Positions 17,318 to 27,429 of a stretch of DNA of 64,000 nt are shown here, piece by piece. The notes beneath the pieces were generated by a model that saw only the letters and a program-made list of their open reading frames with translations, had not been told where the DNA came from and did not search any database. The position numbers and the translations under genes are program-made. This DNA is from Anaerolineae bacterium (lineage in GTDB: Bacteria; Chloroflexota; Anaerolineae; Promineifilales; Promineifilaceae), in contig JADLAX010000073.1 of assembly GCA_020848035.1 (NCBI GenBank), positions 1 through 64,000 on the forward strand, read 5' to 3'. Within the stretch, counting starts at the first letter, position 1; the number at the start of each line of letters is the position of its first letter.

Positions 17318-18766
17318 TTAAATGCTTTCAAAATAATCGCCGTGGTAGCCAAACAGCACCGCGTGCGGAATTTCGGCGCGGGCGCGTTCGGTGAAGCTGG
17401 CGGCATCCAGCACCAGCAGGAAGGAGCGGCCTGCCGCCGCGTCCAGCACCACGGAGAGCACCACGCCATCGTCTTCAGCGGTGCGGTCTGGTGCGCCGAC
17501 AAAGACCGGTTCGCCGGGGTAGCAGTTGGGTTCGTACCAGGTTTGGGAACGGCCGTTCCTCACATCCACCTTCACCACCTGGTTGTAAAAGCCGTGCCGC
17601 TGCGCCGGATTGATGCTGGAGGCGTACACATAGCGGTAGCTGGCGTCCATATTGTACCGGTCGTAATCAAAGCGGGGCAGTTCCAGGCAGGCGTCCGACA
17701 GAACCTCGTAGCTGGCGCGGCGCTTCTGGTTTGGCCCGCGCAGCGGCAGCCGGTAGCGGCGCAGTTCGCCAAACGGAATTTCGCTGTCTGGCTCGGCCAG
17801 CCGGTTCAGGTAAAAGGCGCTGATCACGCCGTCGTCCGGGTAGGCCACGATGTCTACCACCAGCTCGTCCCCCTGCTCGAAGGCGTTGACGTGGTGGAAA
17901 GCAAAAAAGGGATCGCCGTCGATGCGGCCCACTTTTTCGCCGGTGTGCCGGTTGAGCAGCCAAAACGGTGTGCCCCGCTCCGGCTGCCAGCGGAAATTTT
18001 CGATAAACGGCCGTAACCACAGCAGCAAATGAATTGGATTCACCACCAGCGGGAATTCGGTCAGGATGGCGTAATTTTGGCTCAGGCCAAAGCTGTGCAT
18101 GTAGGCTGGTCGCGTTGTGGGAATTTGGCCAATCAGGTTGGACTGGGTGCTCCCGGCTAGCCCATACAGTCGGTAATGGCTAATGGCGTGGTAGCGGGTG
18201 ACGACGTTGTACATGGTGCCCGCATCGTGGTGGGGATGCACGGTGGTCATCTGCCCCACCTCGTTCTCTTCGTACTTCAGCACGCCCGCCATTTCCAGCG
18301 TTTTTGGGTCAAACTCCACCTGGATGGGCGTTTCGGCCAGGGCCACAAAGCGGTCGGCGATTTTGGTGAGGCTCACCTTGGCGCTGTCGGTGATTTGCGG
18401 CGAGAAGACGGACATGACCTTGCCAAAGAGCGAGCGGCACGGGTCGGTGGCAAATTCAGAGTAGGCGATACGGCCGATTGCTTGCGCTTCCGTGTAGGCC
18501 CGGTTGTGCAAAAATTTGTTGGCGTAGCTCACCTGCCCGCCGCCAAACGAAAATTTGTGCAGCATCGCCAGCCCGTCGAACCAGTGGCGGTAGCGCTGTT
18601 CCCCGACGCGGAAGGTGCCTGGCCCGTTGCGCAGCAGCGTGCCGCTGAGCCACGCTGGCAGGCTGCCTGTCATCGGCAATTTGTCAAACGTCAGCTCCTC
18701 ATTTTCGCCGAAGCCGGGCTGGAAATACTCAGGCAGCGGGGACATAAAATGGATTGGGTTGGCCAA
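17318..18766 (-). CDS. Carotenoid cleavage oxygenase (RPE65 family)
   Basis: The 482-residue protein has RPE65-family motifs: LLRNGPGTFRVGE, HWFDGLAMLHKF, and the four expected iron-ligand His regions (TVHPHHD, YMHSFGLS, AFHHVNAFEQ and the C-terminal FGYHGDY). It should cleave a carotenoid double bond with Fe(II) and O2, giving retinal or another apocarotenoid. It overlaps the end of crtI by 38 nt and is the third gene of the crtB-crtI operon, so its substrate is probably the carotenoid made by that operon. The exact cleavage position is unknown. Confidence 0.85.
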   Translation of the reverse strand: MANPIHFMSPLPEYFQPGFGENEELTFDKLPMTGSLPAWLSGTLLRNGPGTFRVGEQRYRHWFDGLAMLHKFSFGGGQVSYANKFLHNRAYTEAQAIGRIAYSEFATDPCRSLFGKVMSVFSPQITDSAKVSLTKIADRFVALAETPIQVEFDPKTLEMAGVLKYEENEVGQMTTVHPHHDAGTMYNVVTRYHAISHYRLYGLAGSTQSNLIGQIPTTRPAYMHSFGLSQNYAILTEFPLVVNPIHLLLWLRPFIENFRWQPERGTPFWLLNRHTGEKVGRIDGDPFFAFHHVNAFEQGDELVVDIVAYPDDGVISAFYLNRLAEPDSEIPFGELRRYRLPLRGPNQKRRASYEVLSDACLELPRFDYDRYNMDASYRYVYASSINPAQRHGFYNQVVKVDVRNGRSQTWYEPNCYPGEPVFVGAPDRTAEDDGVVLSVVLDAAAGRSFLLVLDAASFTERARAEIPHAVLFGYHGDYFESI

Positions 18767-20243
18767 CGGCCGTTGGCTGCGGATCGATCAGTTCGGCAGC
18801 AATCTTGCCCGACGAGAGCACCGCCGGGACGCCTGCACCGGGGTGGGTGCCCGCGCCGACAAAGTACAGATTGTCGAACTCTTCCGAGCGGTTGTGCGGC
18901 CGCAGCCAGGCGGATTGCAGCAGGGTGGGCTTCACCGAGAAGGCGGCCCCCCGGTAGCTGTTGAGGGTGTGCTGGAAGTGCAGCGGGTCGATGTGATGCT
19001 CGGCGATGAGGTTGGCTTGCAGGTCGGGCAAGTAGTTGGCTTCCAGGAATTCCATGATGCGGTTGCGGTAGGGAACGGCCGTTTCTGTCCAATCCACATC
19101 CGCTTCCAGGTTGGGCACCAGCGACAGCACGTAAAACGATTCGCAGCCCGGCGGGGCAATGCCCGGATCGGTGATGCTGGGCATGTGCAGATACAGCCCC
19201 AGGTCTTCGGGCAGCTGCTTTTTGCCAAAAATCTCCCGCATCATCTGCCGGTACTCGCCGTGAATGATGATGTTGTGATGTTGCAGCTGGCTGTCCAGGT
19301 AGCGCTTTTTGGTGCCGAAGTAGATGACAAACAGCGAATTGCTGTAGCGCAGCCAATCCAGCCGCCGATTGCTGTATTTGCGGCGGTGGGCGGCTGGGAT
19401 GAGATGGCGGTAGGTGTAGGCTACGTCGCCGTTGCACACCACCACATCCGCTTTTTCCACGGTGCCATCGGCCAGCCGCACCCCGGTGACCCGCCGGTTG
19501 TGCACCAAAATTTCGGTCACTTCGCTGTTCAGCCAGACGGTGCCGCCCTGTTCGGTAAACAGCTGCCCCAGCCCTTGCACCACCGCCCCCGTGCCGCCGA
19601 TGGCGTAATGTACGCCCCACTGCTTTTCGAACTGGACAATGAGGGTGTAAATGGAGGGCGTGTCGAATGGATTGCCGCCGATGAGCAGCGGGTGAAAAGA
19701 AAATGCCTGCCGCAAAAACGGATCTTTGATGTTTTGCGAGACAAAGCCGTAGGTGCCCATAAACGCCTGCAGGCGCATCACGTCCGGCATGATTTTGAGC
19801 ATGTCGGTGAGCTTCAGGAACGGCTGGTCGGTGTAGGGGTGGAACGATTCAAAGATCGCCTGGGCGCGCCGGGCAAACTTTTGGTAACCGGCCCGGTCGT
19901 CGGGGTTGAACTTGGCGATTTCGTCCAGCATGTCGCTAAGCTGGTGGTGGTAGTCGAGGTAACGGCCGTTGCCATCAAAAATGCGGTAGAACGGATCCAG
20001 CGGCACAAAATGGATGTAATCGGCCCGATTGCGCCCGGCAGCGGCAAAAATCTCGTCAAAAATGTAGGGGGCGGTCATTACCGTCGGCCCGCCGTCAAAC
20101 TTGAAGCCGTTGATGTCGTACTGGTAAGCACGGCCGCCCAGTTGGTCTCGCTTTTCCACGATGAGCACCTCGTGCCCCTTGGCGGCCAGGCGGTTGGCGG
20201 CGGCCAGCCCGCCAAAGCCGCTGCCGATCACAATAATTTTCAT
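18729..20243 (-). CDS. crtI: Phytoene desaturase family FAD oxidoreductase
   Basis: CrtI-type enzymes introduce double bonds into phytoene at the membrane using FAD. The N-terminus carries the dinucleotide fold (IVIGSGFGGLAAANRLA) and the family segment FDGGPTVMTAP. The C-terminus has the FAD-binding block FVGAGTHPGAGVPAVLSSGK. I chose ATG 20243, which overlaps the crtB stop by 4 nt; the frame is open to 20297 but upstream codons are not family sequence. Length (504 residues) is normal. A related desaturase or ketolase role cannot be excluded. Confidence 0.9.
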   Translation of the reverse strand: MKIIVIGSGFGGLAAANRLAAKGHEVLIVEKRDQLGGRAYQYDINGFKFDGGPTVMTAPYIFDEIFAAAGRNRADYIHFVPLDPFYRIFDGNGRYLDYHHQLSDMLDEIAKFNPDDRAGYQKFARRAQAIFESFHPYTDQPFLKLTDMLKIMPDVMRLQAFMGTYGFVSQNIKDPFLRQAFSFHPLLIGGNPFDTPSIYTLIVQFEKQWGVHYAIGGTGAVVQGLGQLFTEQGGTVWLNSEVTEILVHNRRVTGVRLADGTVEKADVVVCNGDVAYTYRHLIPAAHRRKYSNRRLDWLRYSNSLFVIYFGTKKRYLDSQLQHHNIIIHGEYRQMMREIFGKKQLPEDLGLYLHMPSITDPGIAPPGCESFYVLSLVPNLEADVDWTETAVPYRNRIMEFLEANYLPDLQANLIAEHHIDPLHFQHTLNSYRGAAFSVKPTLLQSAWLRPHNRSEEFDNLYFVGAGTHPGAGVPAVLSSGKIAAELIDPQPTAVGQPNPFYVPAA

Positions 20244-21184
20244 GCTGCCCCCCGAGTTTGCCACCAGAGCGACGGGATGCGCCGGACTTTGCCCCACTTG
20301 CCCACGTGAGCGCGGCGGGTGAAGACGTCGTAATCATGATTTTCGATGTCGTGCAAAATGGCGGCGTAAAAATCGGCCGCAGCGGCAATAGCCAGCCGTC
20401 CTTCCGGGTTCAGCATGGCGATGCCCGGCCACGCCTCGCGGTAGAGGCGGCGGTTGCGTTCAATCTGGAAGCGCATGAAGCTGCGCCATTTTTCGGTCAC
20501 GATGCCTGCCGCAATATCCGCTTCGCTCAGGCCAAAGGCGGCCAGCTCTTCTTGCGGCAGGTACAGCCGACCGCGCCGCCAATCTTCGGCCACATCGCGC
20601 AGAATGTTGGTCATTTGCAGCGCCACGCCCAGCCGCACGGCGTAAGGAATTGCCTCTTCGCCGGTGTAGCCAATGATGTGCATGCTCATCAACCCCACGG
20701 TCGAGGCCACGCCGTAGGCATATTCGGCCAGCTCGGCAAAGGTGTGGTAGCGGTTTTGCACCACGTCCCGCGCCACGCCGTCGATGAGCTGCTCGGCGTA
20801 GAGCTGGGGGATGTGGTAGGTGGCGCAGGCATCGCGCCAGGCGGTGGGGATGGGGTCATGGCTGTGATCGTTGCTGTGCAGCGCCCGGCTGCGCCACATT
20901 TGCAGGGCGGCCGTGCTATCACTTCGGGCATTGTCCACAATGTCGTCGGTGGTGCGGCAGAAGGCGTAGAGGGCGCGTACGGCGCGGCGCTGGGGCGGGG
21001 GCAGCAGGCGGGAGGCCAGGTAGAAGGAGCGGCTGTTTTCGGCGGTGATCTTTTCGCAGTAATCGTAGGCCCAATCGGTAAGCGATGCGGTGGTGACGAT
21101 AGCGGCCGTTCGCCGGTGGTTGGTTTTGGCCTGGTGGGCCAGGTGGAGCAGCGGATTTTCCCAGTCATAGATTAGTGAAGTCAT
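20240..21184 (-). CDS. crtB: Phytoene synthase
   Basis: CrtB condenses two geranylgeranyl diphosphates to phytoene. The 314-residue protein has both Asp-rich metal motifs, in RTTDDIVDNA and NILRDVAEDWRRGRLYLP, with the SRSFYLASRLLP substrate block before them. A strong GGAGGAATTAT ribosome-binding site precedes ATG 21184. It is the first gene of a three-gene operon with overlapping starts and stops. The 244-bp region upstream is AT-rich and presumably holds the promoter; I could not place one reliably. Confidence 0.93.
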   Translation of the reverse strand: MTSLIYDWENPLLHLAHQAKTNHRRTAAIVTTASLTDWAYDYCEKITAENSRSFYLASRLLPPPQRRAVRALYAFCRTTDDIVDNARSDSTAALQMWRSRALHSNDHSHDPIPTAWRDACATYHIPQLYAEQLIDGVARDVVQNRYHTFAELAEYAYGVASTVGLMSMHIIGYTGEEAIPYAVRLGVALQMTNILRDVAEDWRRGRLYLPQEELAAFGLSEADIAAGIVTEKWRSFMRFQIERNRRLYREAWPGIAMLNPEGRLAIAAAADFYAAILHDIENHDYDVFTRRAHVGKWGKVRRIPSLWWQTRGAA

Positions 21185-21428
21185 ATAATTCCTCCGTTTC
21201 TGTGGAATTGGCAGAAAGGGCTACTGTTTAGTAGACATAAAACATGCCAATTACTGAATAGCTGCCCCAAACGAGGCGAAAATTGCGCAAGGCTATGATA
21301 ATATACGAATGTGCAAAGATTTTGTACGTATAAATTCCAGATTTTGTCTATATTAGAACAGAAATGAAAAGATAGCAACCCTGGAGAGGTAAATAGGTAA
21401 TTTAGAAAGATGTTGGTGCTTTGGGGTG

Positions 21429-22688
21429 TTATGCCACCCAGCCCCAAATGAAAAACTGGGCGGAGAAGTAAAGGTATAAAATTAGCGAGGGGTAAAGAAT
21501 GAGGCGGTGAACTTTGCCATTGGCGCCCCAGAGCGCCAGCAAGAAGAAGGTGGGGAAAAAGGCCAGGGCGTAGCGGGAAAAAGAGTAGAGCGGTTTCAAT
21601 TCGGAGGTGGGCAGCAGCATGAAGAGCAGCAGCAGGGCGGCATACAGCCCCCAGCCCAGCTGCCCGCGCCAGCGGGAAAAAGCCAGGACCGTGGTGGCCA
21701 GCAGCAGGAGGGTGATGAAAAAATCGAACCAGAGGGTAAATTCGCCGATACGGCCGTCACCCACCCCCACCATGCCCGCCAGCGCCCGCAGCAGGTCGGT
21801 GCCGGGAACGCCGGTGCGCTGGAACCAGTATTCGGCATACATGCTGCCCAGCGGCGGTAACCCCAGCCAGGCCCGGTAGAGCAAAAACAGCAGCAGCCCA
21901 ACGCCGGGAAGGAGAACGGCCGTTGCCTGGCCCATCAAGCGCAGGTTCCAACTGCCCACCGGCTCGATTTTCCACCTGCCCTGGCCCAAATGCCGCCGCC
22001 AGAAGTGATACGCCAGTGGCACTACCAGCACCCAGCCCGTCAGCCGGGTGAGGGCGGCCAGCAGGCCCAACATGCCCGCCCACGCAAACCGATCGTACCG
22101 GAACGCCAGCCAGAGCGAAGCCAGCGTCAGCAGCAAAAAGAGCGACTCGGTGTACGGGGCGAAGAGGAAAAAGCTGGTGGGGAACAGGGCAAAATAAACC
22201 AGCAGCCGGGGCGCATGTTCCGCGCCGAGCACATCGCTGCCCACGATGTGCAGCAAAATCAGCAGTTCCAGCAGCGCCACATTGGAGATGAAAATGCCTG
22301 CCGCCAGGTGTGCCGCGTGGGTGCCGCCGAACAATCCACCCAGAAAGCGCATGAGCAGGGGGTACAGGGGTGGGAAGACGGAATCTTCCGGGTGGGTGTA
22401 GCCTGCGGCGGCGATGCGGGTGTAGTGCAGGGCATCGAAGCGCTGCCAGGGACCGAGCAATAGTCCGGCCGCGCCGTCATTGAGGATGGGTTGATGGAGA
22501 TACGGCCGTACCACCTCATCCACCACATCCGGCACCGGGCTGGCCAGCTGGGCCAGCACCGCCCAGCCGCTCAAAAAGAGGCGCAGCACCACGAAGATGA
22601 TAAGGGCATGTCGCACGGCTGGCTGTCGCCACAGTTTTTTTAGCAAAGCAGTTCTCCCGCTGGGTAAAGTGTGGTCAAATCGTATCAA
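21429..22688 (-). CDS. PIG-V-like membrane mannosyltransferase
   Basis: The 419-residue protein has eight or more hydrophobic helices. An extracytoplasmic N-terminal loop carries RFDALHYTRIAAAGYTHPE and then FPPLYPLLMRFLGGLFGG, the pattern of the PIG-V/GPI-mannosyltransferase-2 family of polyprenyl-phosphate-sugar-dependent glycosyltransferases. It probably transfers a mannose-like sugar to a lipid or protein on the outer face of the membrane. It is divergent from rpsU, and no partner genes are adjacent. Confidence 0.7.
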   Translation of the reverse strand: MIRFDHTLPSGRTALLKKLWRQPAVRHALIIFVVLRLFLSGWAVLAQLASPVPDVVDEVVRPYLHQPILNDGAAGLLLGPWQRFDALHYTRIAAAGYTHPEDSVFPPLYPLLMRFLGGLFGGTHAAHLAAGIFISNVALLELLILLHIVGSDVLGAEHAPRLLVYFALFPTSFFLFAPYTESLFLLLTLASLWLAFRYDRFAWAGMLGLLAALTRLTGWVLVVPLAYHFWRRHLGQGRWKIEPVGSWNLRLMGQATAVLLPGVGLLLFLLYRAWLGLPPLGSMYAEYWFQRTGVPGTDLLRALAGMVGVGDGRIGEFTLWFDFFITLLLLATTVLAFSRWRGQLGWGLYAALLLLFMLLPTSELKPLYSFSRYALAFFPTFFLLALWGANGKVHRLILYPSLILYLYFSAQFFIWGWVA

Positions 22689-22784
22689 GCGGCCATCTGA
22701 TGGGCAACTGTTTAGCGGAACCTAAATTGCTGAAGTTGGCGCAAACGTTTGCCCATTTTAAGGCAAACAGGTAAACTCATGGAT

Positions 22785-22804
22785 GGTGTAACGGCTGTTA
22801 CACC
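22785..22804. promoter_or_regulatory. 8-bp inverted repeat upstream of rpsU
   Basis: GGTGTAAC (22785-22792) and GTTACACC (22797-22804) are perfectly complementary around 4 nt, in the rpsU leader and the spacer to the divergent mannosyltransferase gene. It could be a regulator site or an RNA hairpin. Function is not shown. Confidence 0.4.
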
Positions 22805-22850
22805 CAATAAACAGTAAAAACTGAAATTATCCCAAAAGGGGGTGAGAACA

Positions 22851-23042
22851 CTGCCAAAAGTAGATTTACGTTCCAACGAATCGCAAGAGCAACTGCTGCG
22901 CCGCTTTAACAAAGCGGTCATCAAGAGCAAAGTTCTGGCAGACGTGCGTCGTAAACGCTGGTTCGTTTCCAAAAGCGAATTAGAACGCATCGAGAAGAAA
23001 AAGGCGATTCGTCGTCAGCGCAAAGCACAGCGTACGCCGTAG
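22851..23042 (+). CDS. rpsU: 30S ribosomal protein bS21
   Basis: The small, very basic product (LPKVDLRSNESQEQLLRRF onward, with an Arg/Lys-rich C-terminus) matches bS21, which binds the 3' region of 16S rRNA and helps initiation. The frame is open from GTG 22842, but that codon lies inside the ribosome-binding site: AAAAGGGGGTGA resembles AAGGAGGTGA and ends 5 nt before CTG 22851. CTG at 22851 gives a normal bS21 N-terminus, so I infer a CTG start. A terminator follows within 40 nt. Confidence 0.85.
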   Translation: MPKVDLRSNESQEQLLRRFNKAVIKSKVLADVRRKRWFVSKSELERIEKKKAIRRQRKAQRTP

Positions 23043-23076
23043 TCTTTGTGGTCTGACAGACCCCCATATAAAAACG

Positions 23077-23107
23077 AAAGCCTCCTGATAGTTCAGGGGG
23101 CTTTTTG
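23077..23107 (+). terminator. rpsU terminator
   Basis: The hairpin AAAGCCTCCTGA / TCAGGGGGCTTT with a TAGT loop is followed by a T-run. It lies 35 nt after the rpsU stop. Confidence 0.85.
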
Positions 23108-23132
23108 TTTGCCAAAGCAGTACCGGAAAAGC

Positions 23133-23159
23133 GAAAACCCCCGGGGGCCGGGGGTTTTC
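23133..23159 (-). terminator. Terminator downstream of the sugar transferase gene
   Basis: GAAAACCCCC (23133-23142) pairs with GGGGGTTTTC (23150-23159), a GC-rich stem. The sugar transferase gene ends leftward at 23228. The T-run beyond the stem is short. Confidence 0.55.
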
Positions 23160-23227
23160 TGGTTGGGGGGGAGGAATCAGGGAATTGGGATGCGTTTTCT
23201 TTTTAAAAGTTATTTGTAAACGCATCC

Positions 23228-23923
23228 TTAGTAAGCGCCATCGCCTTTCATAACAGCAGGGATGGTTTTGAGCAAAATTTTGATGTCCATGAAGATGGAC
23301 CAGTTGTCGATGTACTGCATGTCCAGGTTCACCCGTTCGTCGTAGGAGGTGTTGGAACGGCCGCTTACCTGCCACAGACCAGTCAGGCCGGGCATAACGG
23401 TGAGCAGTGTCTGGCCCCATTGACCGTACTTGGTGATTTCGTCGGGGGCAATGATCCGGGGACCAATGACCGACATGTCTTGTGCCAGCACGTTAAACAG
23501 TTGGGGCAGTTCATCCAGACTGAACTTGCGCAGGAAGCTGCCAACCCGGGTAATGCGGGGGTCGCACTTGAGCTTGTAGTTCTGCTGCAGCTCGGCCTTC
23601 AGTTTGGGATGCCGGGCCAGGATTTCGTCCCCGTTAACGTACATGGTGCGGAACTTGAAGGCCTCGAAGATACGGCCGTCACGACCCAACACGCGCCGAC
23701 GATGAATAACCGGGCCGGGCGAATCCAGCTTCACGGCCAGGGCCAAAATTGCAAACAGTGGCCAAATCAGCAGCAGCGTCGGGAGGACGATGGCAAAGTC
23801 CAGCAGCGCTTTCAGCCGACGGTTGGCCTGTTGGGCATTTTGTTGCGTTTGGGGAAGCCGGGCGACGGTGGCAGTTTTACTGTTGCTTCGCGGCAGAGAT
23901 GTCTTGGTTGCTACAGGTGTCAT
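23228..23923 (-). CDS. Polyprenyl-phosphate sugar-1-phosphate transferase (WcaJ/RfbP-like)
   Basis: The 231-residue protein is a minimal bacterial sugar transferase. It has a re-entrant membrane helix (LLDFAIVLPTLLLIWPLFAILA), KLDSPGPVIHRRRVLGRDGR, KFRTMY, RITRVGSFLRKFSLDELPQ and a C-terminal PGLTGLWQVSGRS. It starts exopolysaccharide or glycan synthesis by moving sugar-phosphate from a nucleotide sugar to undecaprenyl-phosphate. It lacks the N-terminal transmembrane domain of larger WcaJ-type enzymes. No polysaccharide cluster is next to it. Confidence 0.9.
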   Translation of the reverse strand: MTPVATKTSLPRSNSKTATVARLPQTQQNAQQANRRLKALLDFAIVLPTLLLIWPLFAILALAVKLDSPGPVIHRRRVLGRDGRIFEAFKFRTMYVNGDEILARHPKLKAELQQNYKLKCDPRITRVGSFLRKFSLDELPQLFNVLAQDMSVIGPRIIAPDEITKYGQWGQTLLTVMPGLTGLWQVSGRSNTSYDERVNLDMQYIDNWSIFMDIKILLKTIPAVMKGDGAY

Positions 23924-24073
23924 TTGATTATTCCCGGTTAAATAGATAGTTTACATCGAGTTCCGTTACGATTTTTAGTTTATGAGGCCATCCTTACAGC
24001 GTAACTTATCTTTTCGATGCGGTTTTTGTGGTTGATAAGGCAGTGTGCTGCTGAGGTTATCCGTAGACAAAAT

Positions 24074-24109
24074 AAAACGGCCGTTACCCTGCGCAGGTAA
24101 CGGCCGTTT
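24074..24109 (-). terminator. ilvD terminator built from two ACGGCCGT palindromes
   Basis: AAACGGCCGTTACC (24075-24088) pairs perfectly with GGTAACGGCCGTTT (24096-24109) around a 7-nt loop. Read leftward, the stem is followed by TTTTATTTTG, a typical intrinsic terminator. It lies about 35 nt past the ilvD stop. Confidence 0.85.
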
Positions 24110-24143
24110 CCACCAACAATTACTTTGCCATTTTTCTGGCTAT

Positions 24144-25823
<1,680 letters not shown>

Positions 25824-25844
25824 TTTTCCACCTTTTAGTGAACT

Positions 25845-26945
25845 TTATAGTAGTTGATGTAGGTCTGTTTTTGGCCTCGCAATCAGGTGATTTAGAGTAA
25901 TATCGATTGTTTGAATCGCGTCTTGGGCTTCTTTTTTAGTAACAGTGTTTATTTTTGCATGAACAAGATTGTTTCTAAGGTCCATAACCTTAGATCGCCA
26001 AGTTTTGAATTCTGCCGTTTCGTCATGGAATATCTTGCCGCCAAATGCTGGACGACAAAATTTACTTTTTATCAGATTTGTGAAATTCTTTGCATTTGTC
26101 TCAGCTTCTGAAAAGCTATCAAGGTTATCATAGAAATAAATTCGTAGATGTTGATGAATTGCAGCCTCAAAAGCAGTTTCTGCTTCAATTACAGCGAGTC
26201 TATATTCGCCTTGATCGAAATAATCATAAGCGTTCAATAACAGGCTTTCAGCGAGTGGGACTTCTTGTGGTGATTTAAGTTGTGTTTGAATATTTGAAAT
26301 TACGATGTTGGGCACGTTGTTCAATTGGGGATAGATATCTCCCCAATAAGAAATAGGCATTATTTTTGTTGTGAAGTTTGAGTTAGAAGCTTGTGGCGTA
26401 TTGTGATTAAACAGAAATGCAAAGTAAAAATCAAACCAAAGCTCCTGCCCAGCAAGCGGCTTAATGTGAAATTCTTTTGAATGATAACGATAAATTTCCA
26501 GGAATCGGTTTACACTTTTAATCGAGAGATTACGGTACCAATCTCGTGTTCGAGTTACTTGCTCCCAAATAGAATTCAAATCTTTTGGCTTGCTAGGGTC
26601 TTCTGAAAAAATGGGCGTAAGTACCCAAACCTTTGTGTATCGATAGGTAGCTTGTCTGTCATGTTTTCGTTCAATTAATGAATTTTCTTCTGCGAATGGG
26701 AATTTTTGGCGTCCCTCTTTTTGATTTTTCCAATGATTTTCAATAAGAATTTGCAGATTCAAAACCACCGATTGGTTTTCGAGATTAACTTCAACATCGA
26801 TATCGTAACTATCAATAGGAAGGTGGAGTGAATATGGTAAAGAGAAACCAACAGCCACATAATGATAACCGTTCGGTTTAAGCTTGCTAAAATCAAAGAA
26901 GAGATTATCGTTCATGAAATCTTTAGTACCCACTTGTATCATCAT
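25845..26945 (-). CDS. Uncharacterised protein with C-terminal HEPN-like domain
   Basis: I do not recognise the first 220 of 366 residues. The C-terminal part (about 225-366) looks like an all-helical HEPN domain: AYDYFDQGEYRLAVIEAETA near 235-255, then a basic segment with RNNLVH at 324-329. This fits the R-X4-H catalytic motif of HEPN ribonucleases common in defence and toxin systems. The gene is much more AT-rich than its neighbours and has no ACGGCCGT palindrome, suggesting recent acquisition. It lies 21 nt upstream of ilvD in the same direction. An RNase role is inferred only from the motif. Confidence 0.55.
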   Translation of the reverse strand: MMIQVGTKDFMNDNLFFDFSKLKPNGYHYVAVGFSLPYSLHLPIDSYDIDVEVNLENQSVVLNLQILIENHWKNQKEGRQKFPFAEENSLIERKHDRQATYRYTKVWVLTPIFSEDPSKPKDLNSIWEQVTRTRDWYRNLSIKSVNRFLEIYRYHSKEFHIKPLAGQELWFDFYFAFLFNHNTPQASNSNFTTKIMPISYWGDIYPQLNNVPNIVISNIQTQLKSPQEVPLAESLLLNAYDYFDQGEYRLAVIEAETAFEAAIHQHLRIYFYDNLDSFSEAETNAKNFTNLIKSKFCRPAFGGKIFHDETAEFKTWRSKVMDLRNNLVHAKINTVTKKEAQDAIQTIDITLNHLIARPKTDLHQLL

Positions 26946-26956
26946 GTTTGGGCAAC

Positions 26957-26995
26957 TTAGTCTATTACGGCCGTTCTCTCAATCTCAATCAAAAA
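26957..26995 (-). pseudogene. Remnant of a ridA 3' end
   Basis: These 39 bases match 27893-27931, the 3' end of the intact ridA gene including its stop, at 35 positions. Translated leftward they give FLIEIERTAVID and a stop, against FLIEIEGTAVLD in ridA. The HNH module lies between the two copies. Confidence 0.7.
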
Positions 26996-27009
26996 AGCTA
27001 AGCCCTTCT

Positions 27010-27414
27010 CTATGGAAATATGCCCAGCATGATCCATTGTGAACGGGCCACTAATTGTAAGGGCGCATTCATACGTAGTTGTTCAATGGTCGCCCGGCCG
27101 ATTTCTGTTTTACCGATTATGCGAAAAGGTGATTCTTGTTGAGGTTGAAAATGTTCTATCCATTCATGTTGACGTGGGTTGAAGAGTGGGGTGGTCGTTT
27201 CGGTGGTGGGATCAACGGCCGTTACCAGATTCGATTTTCGTAGGTTACACGCTCTACAGGAGAGGGCCAGATTTGATGGATCGTCGCTGCCACCTTTGCT
27301 AATCGGAATAATGTGATCAACCTCAAATGGCACGTTGAAAATCAATTCAGGTGCATGACAATATTCACATCGGTGCGCGGCACGTTCGGCAACGAGCGGA
27401 TAATACGGATTCAT
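27010..27414 (-). CDS. HNH endonuclease family protein
   Basis: The 134-residue protein has the Cys-rich HNH nuclease core: CEYCH, then VDHIIPISKGGSDDPSNLAL, then CRACNLRKS. This provides the zinc-stabilised fold and the His metal and catalytic residues. Such proteins nick or cleave DNA in mobile elements and restriction. The C-terminal 60 residues (HEWIEHFQPQ, ATIEQLRMNA) match a type often found as free-standing bacterial HNH genes. It is downstream of a small uncharacterised gene and the pair is bracketed by ridA 3'-end copies. Confidence 0.85.
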   Translation of the reverse strand: MNPYYPLVAERAAHRCEYCHAPELIFNVPFEVDHIIPISKGGSDDPSNLALSCRACNLRKSNLVTAVDPTTETTTPLFNPRQHEWIEHFQPQQESPFRIIGKTEIGRATIEQLRMNAPLQLVARSQWIMLGIFP

Positions 27415-27429
27415 CAGACGCTTTTTTGC

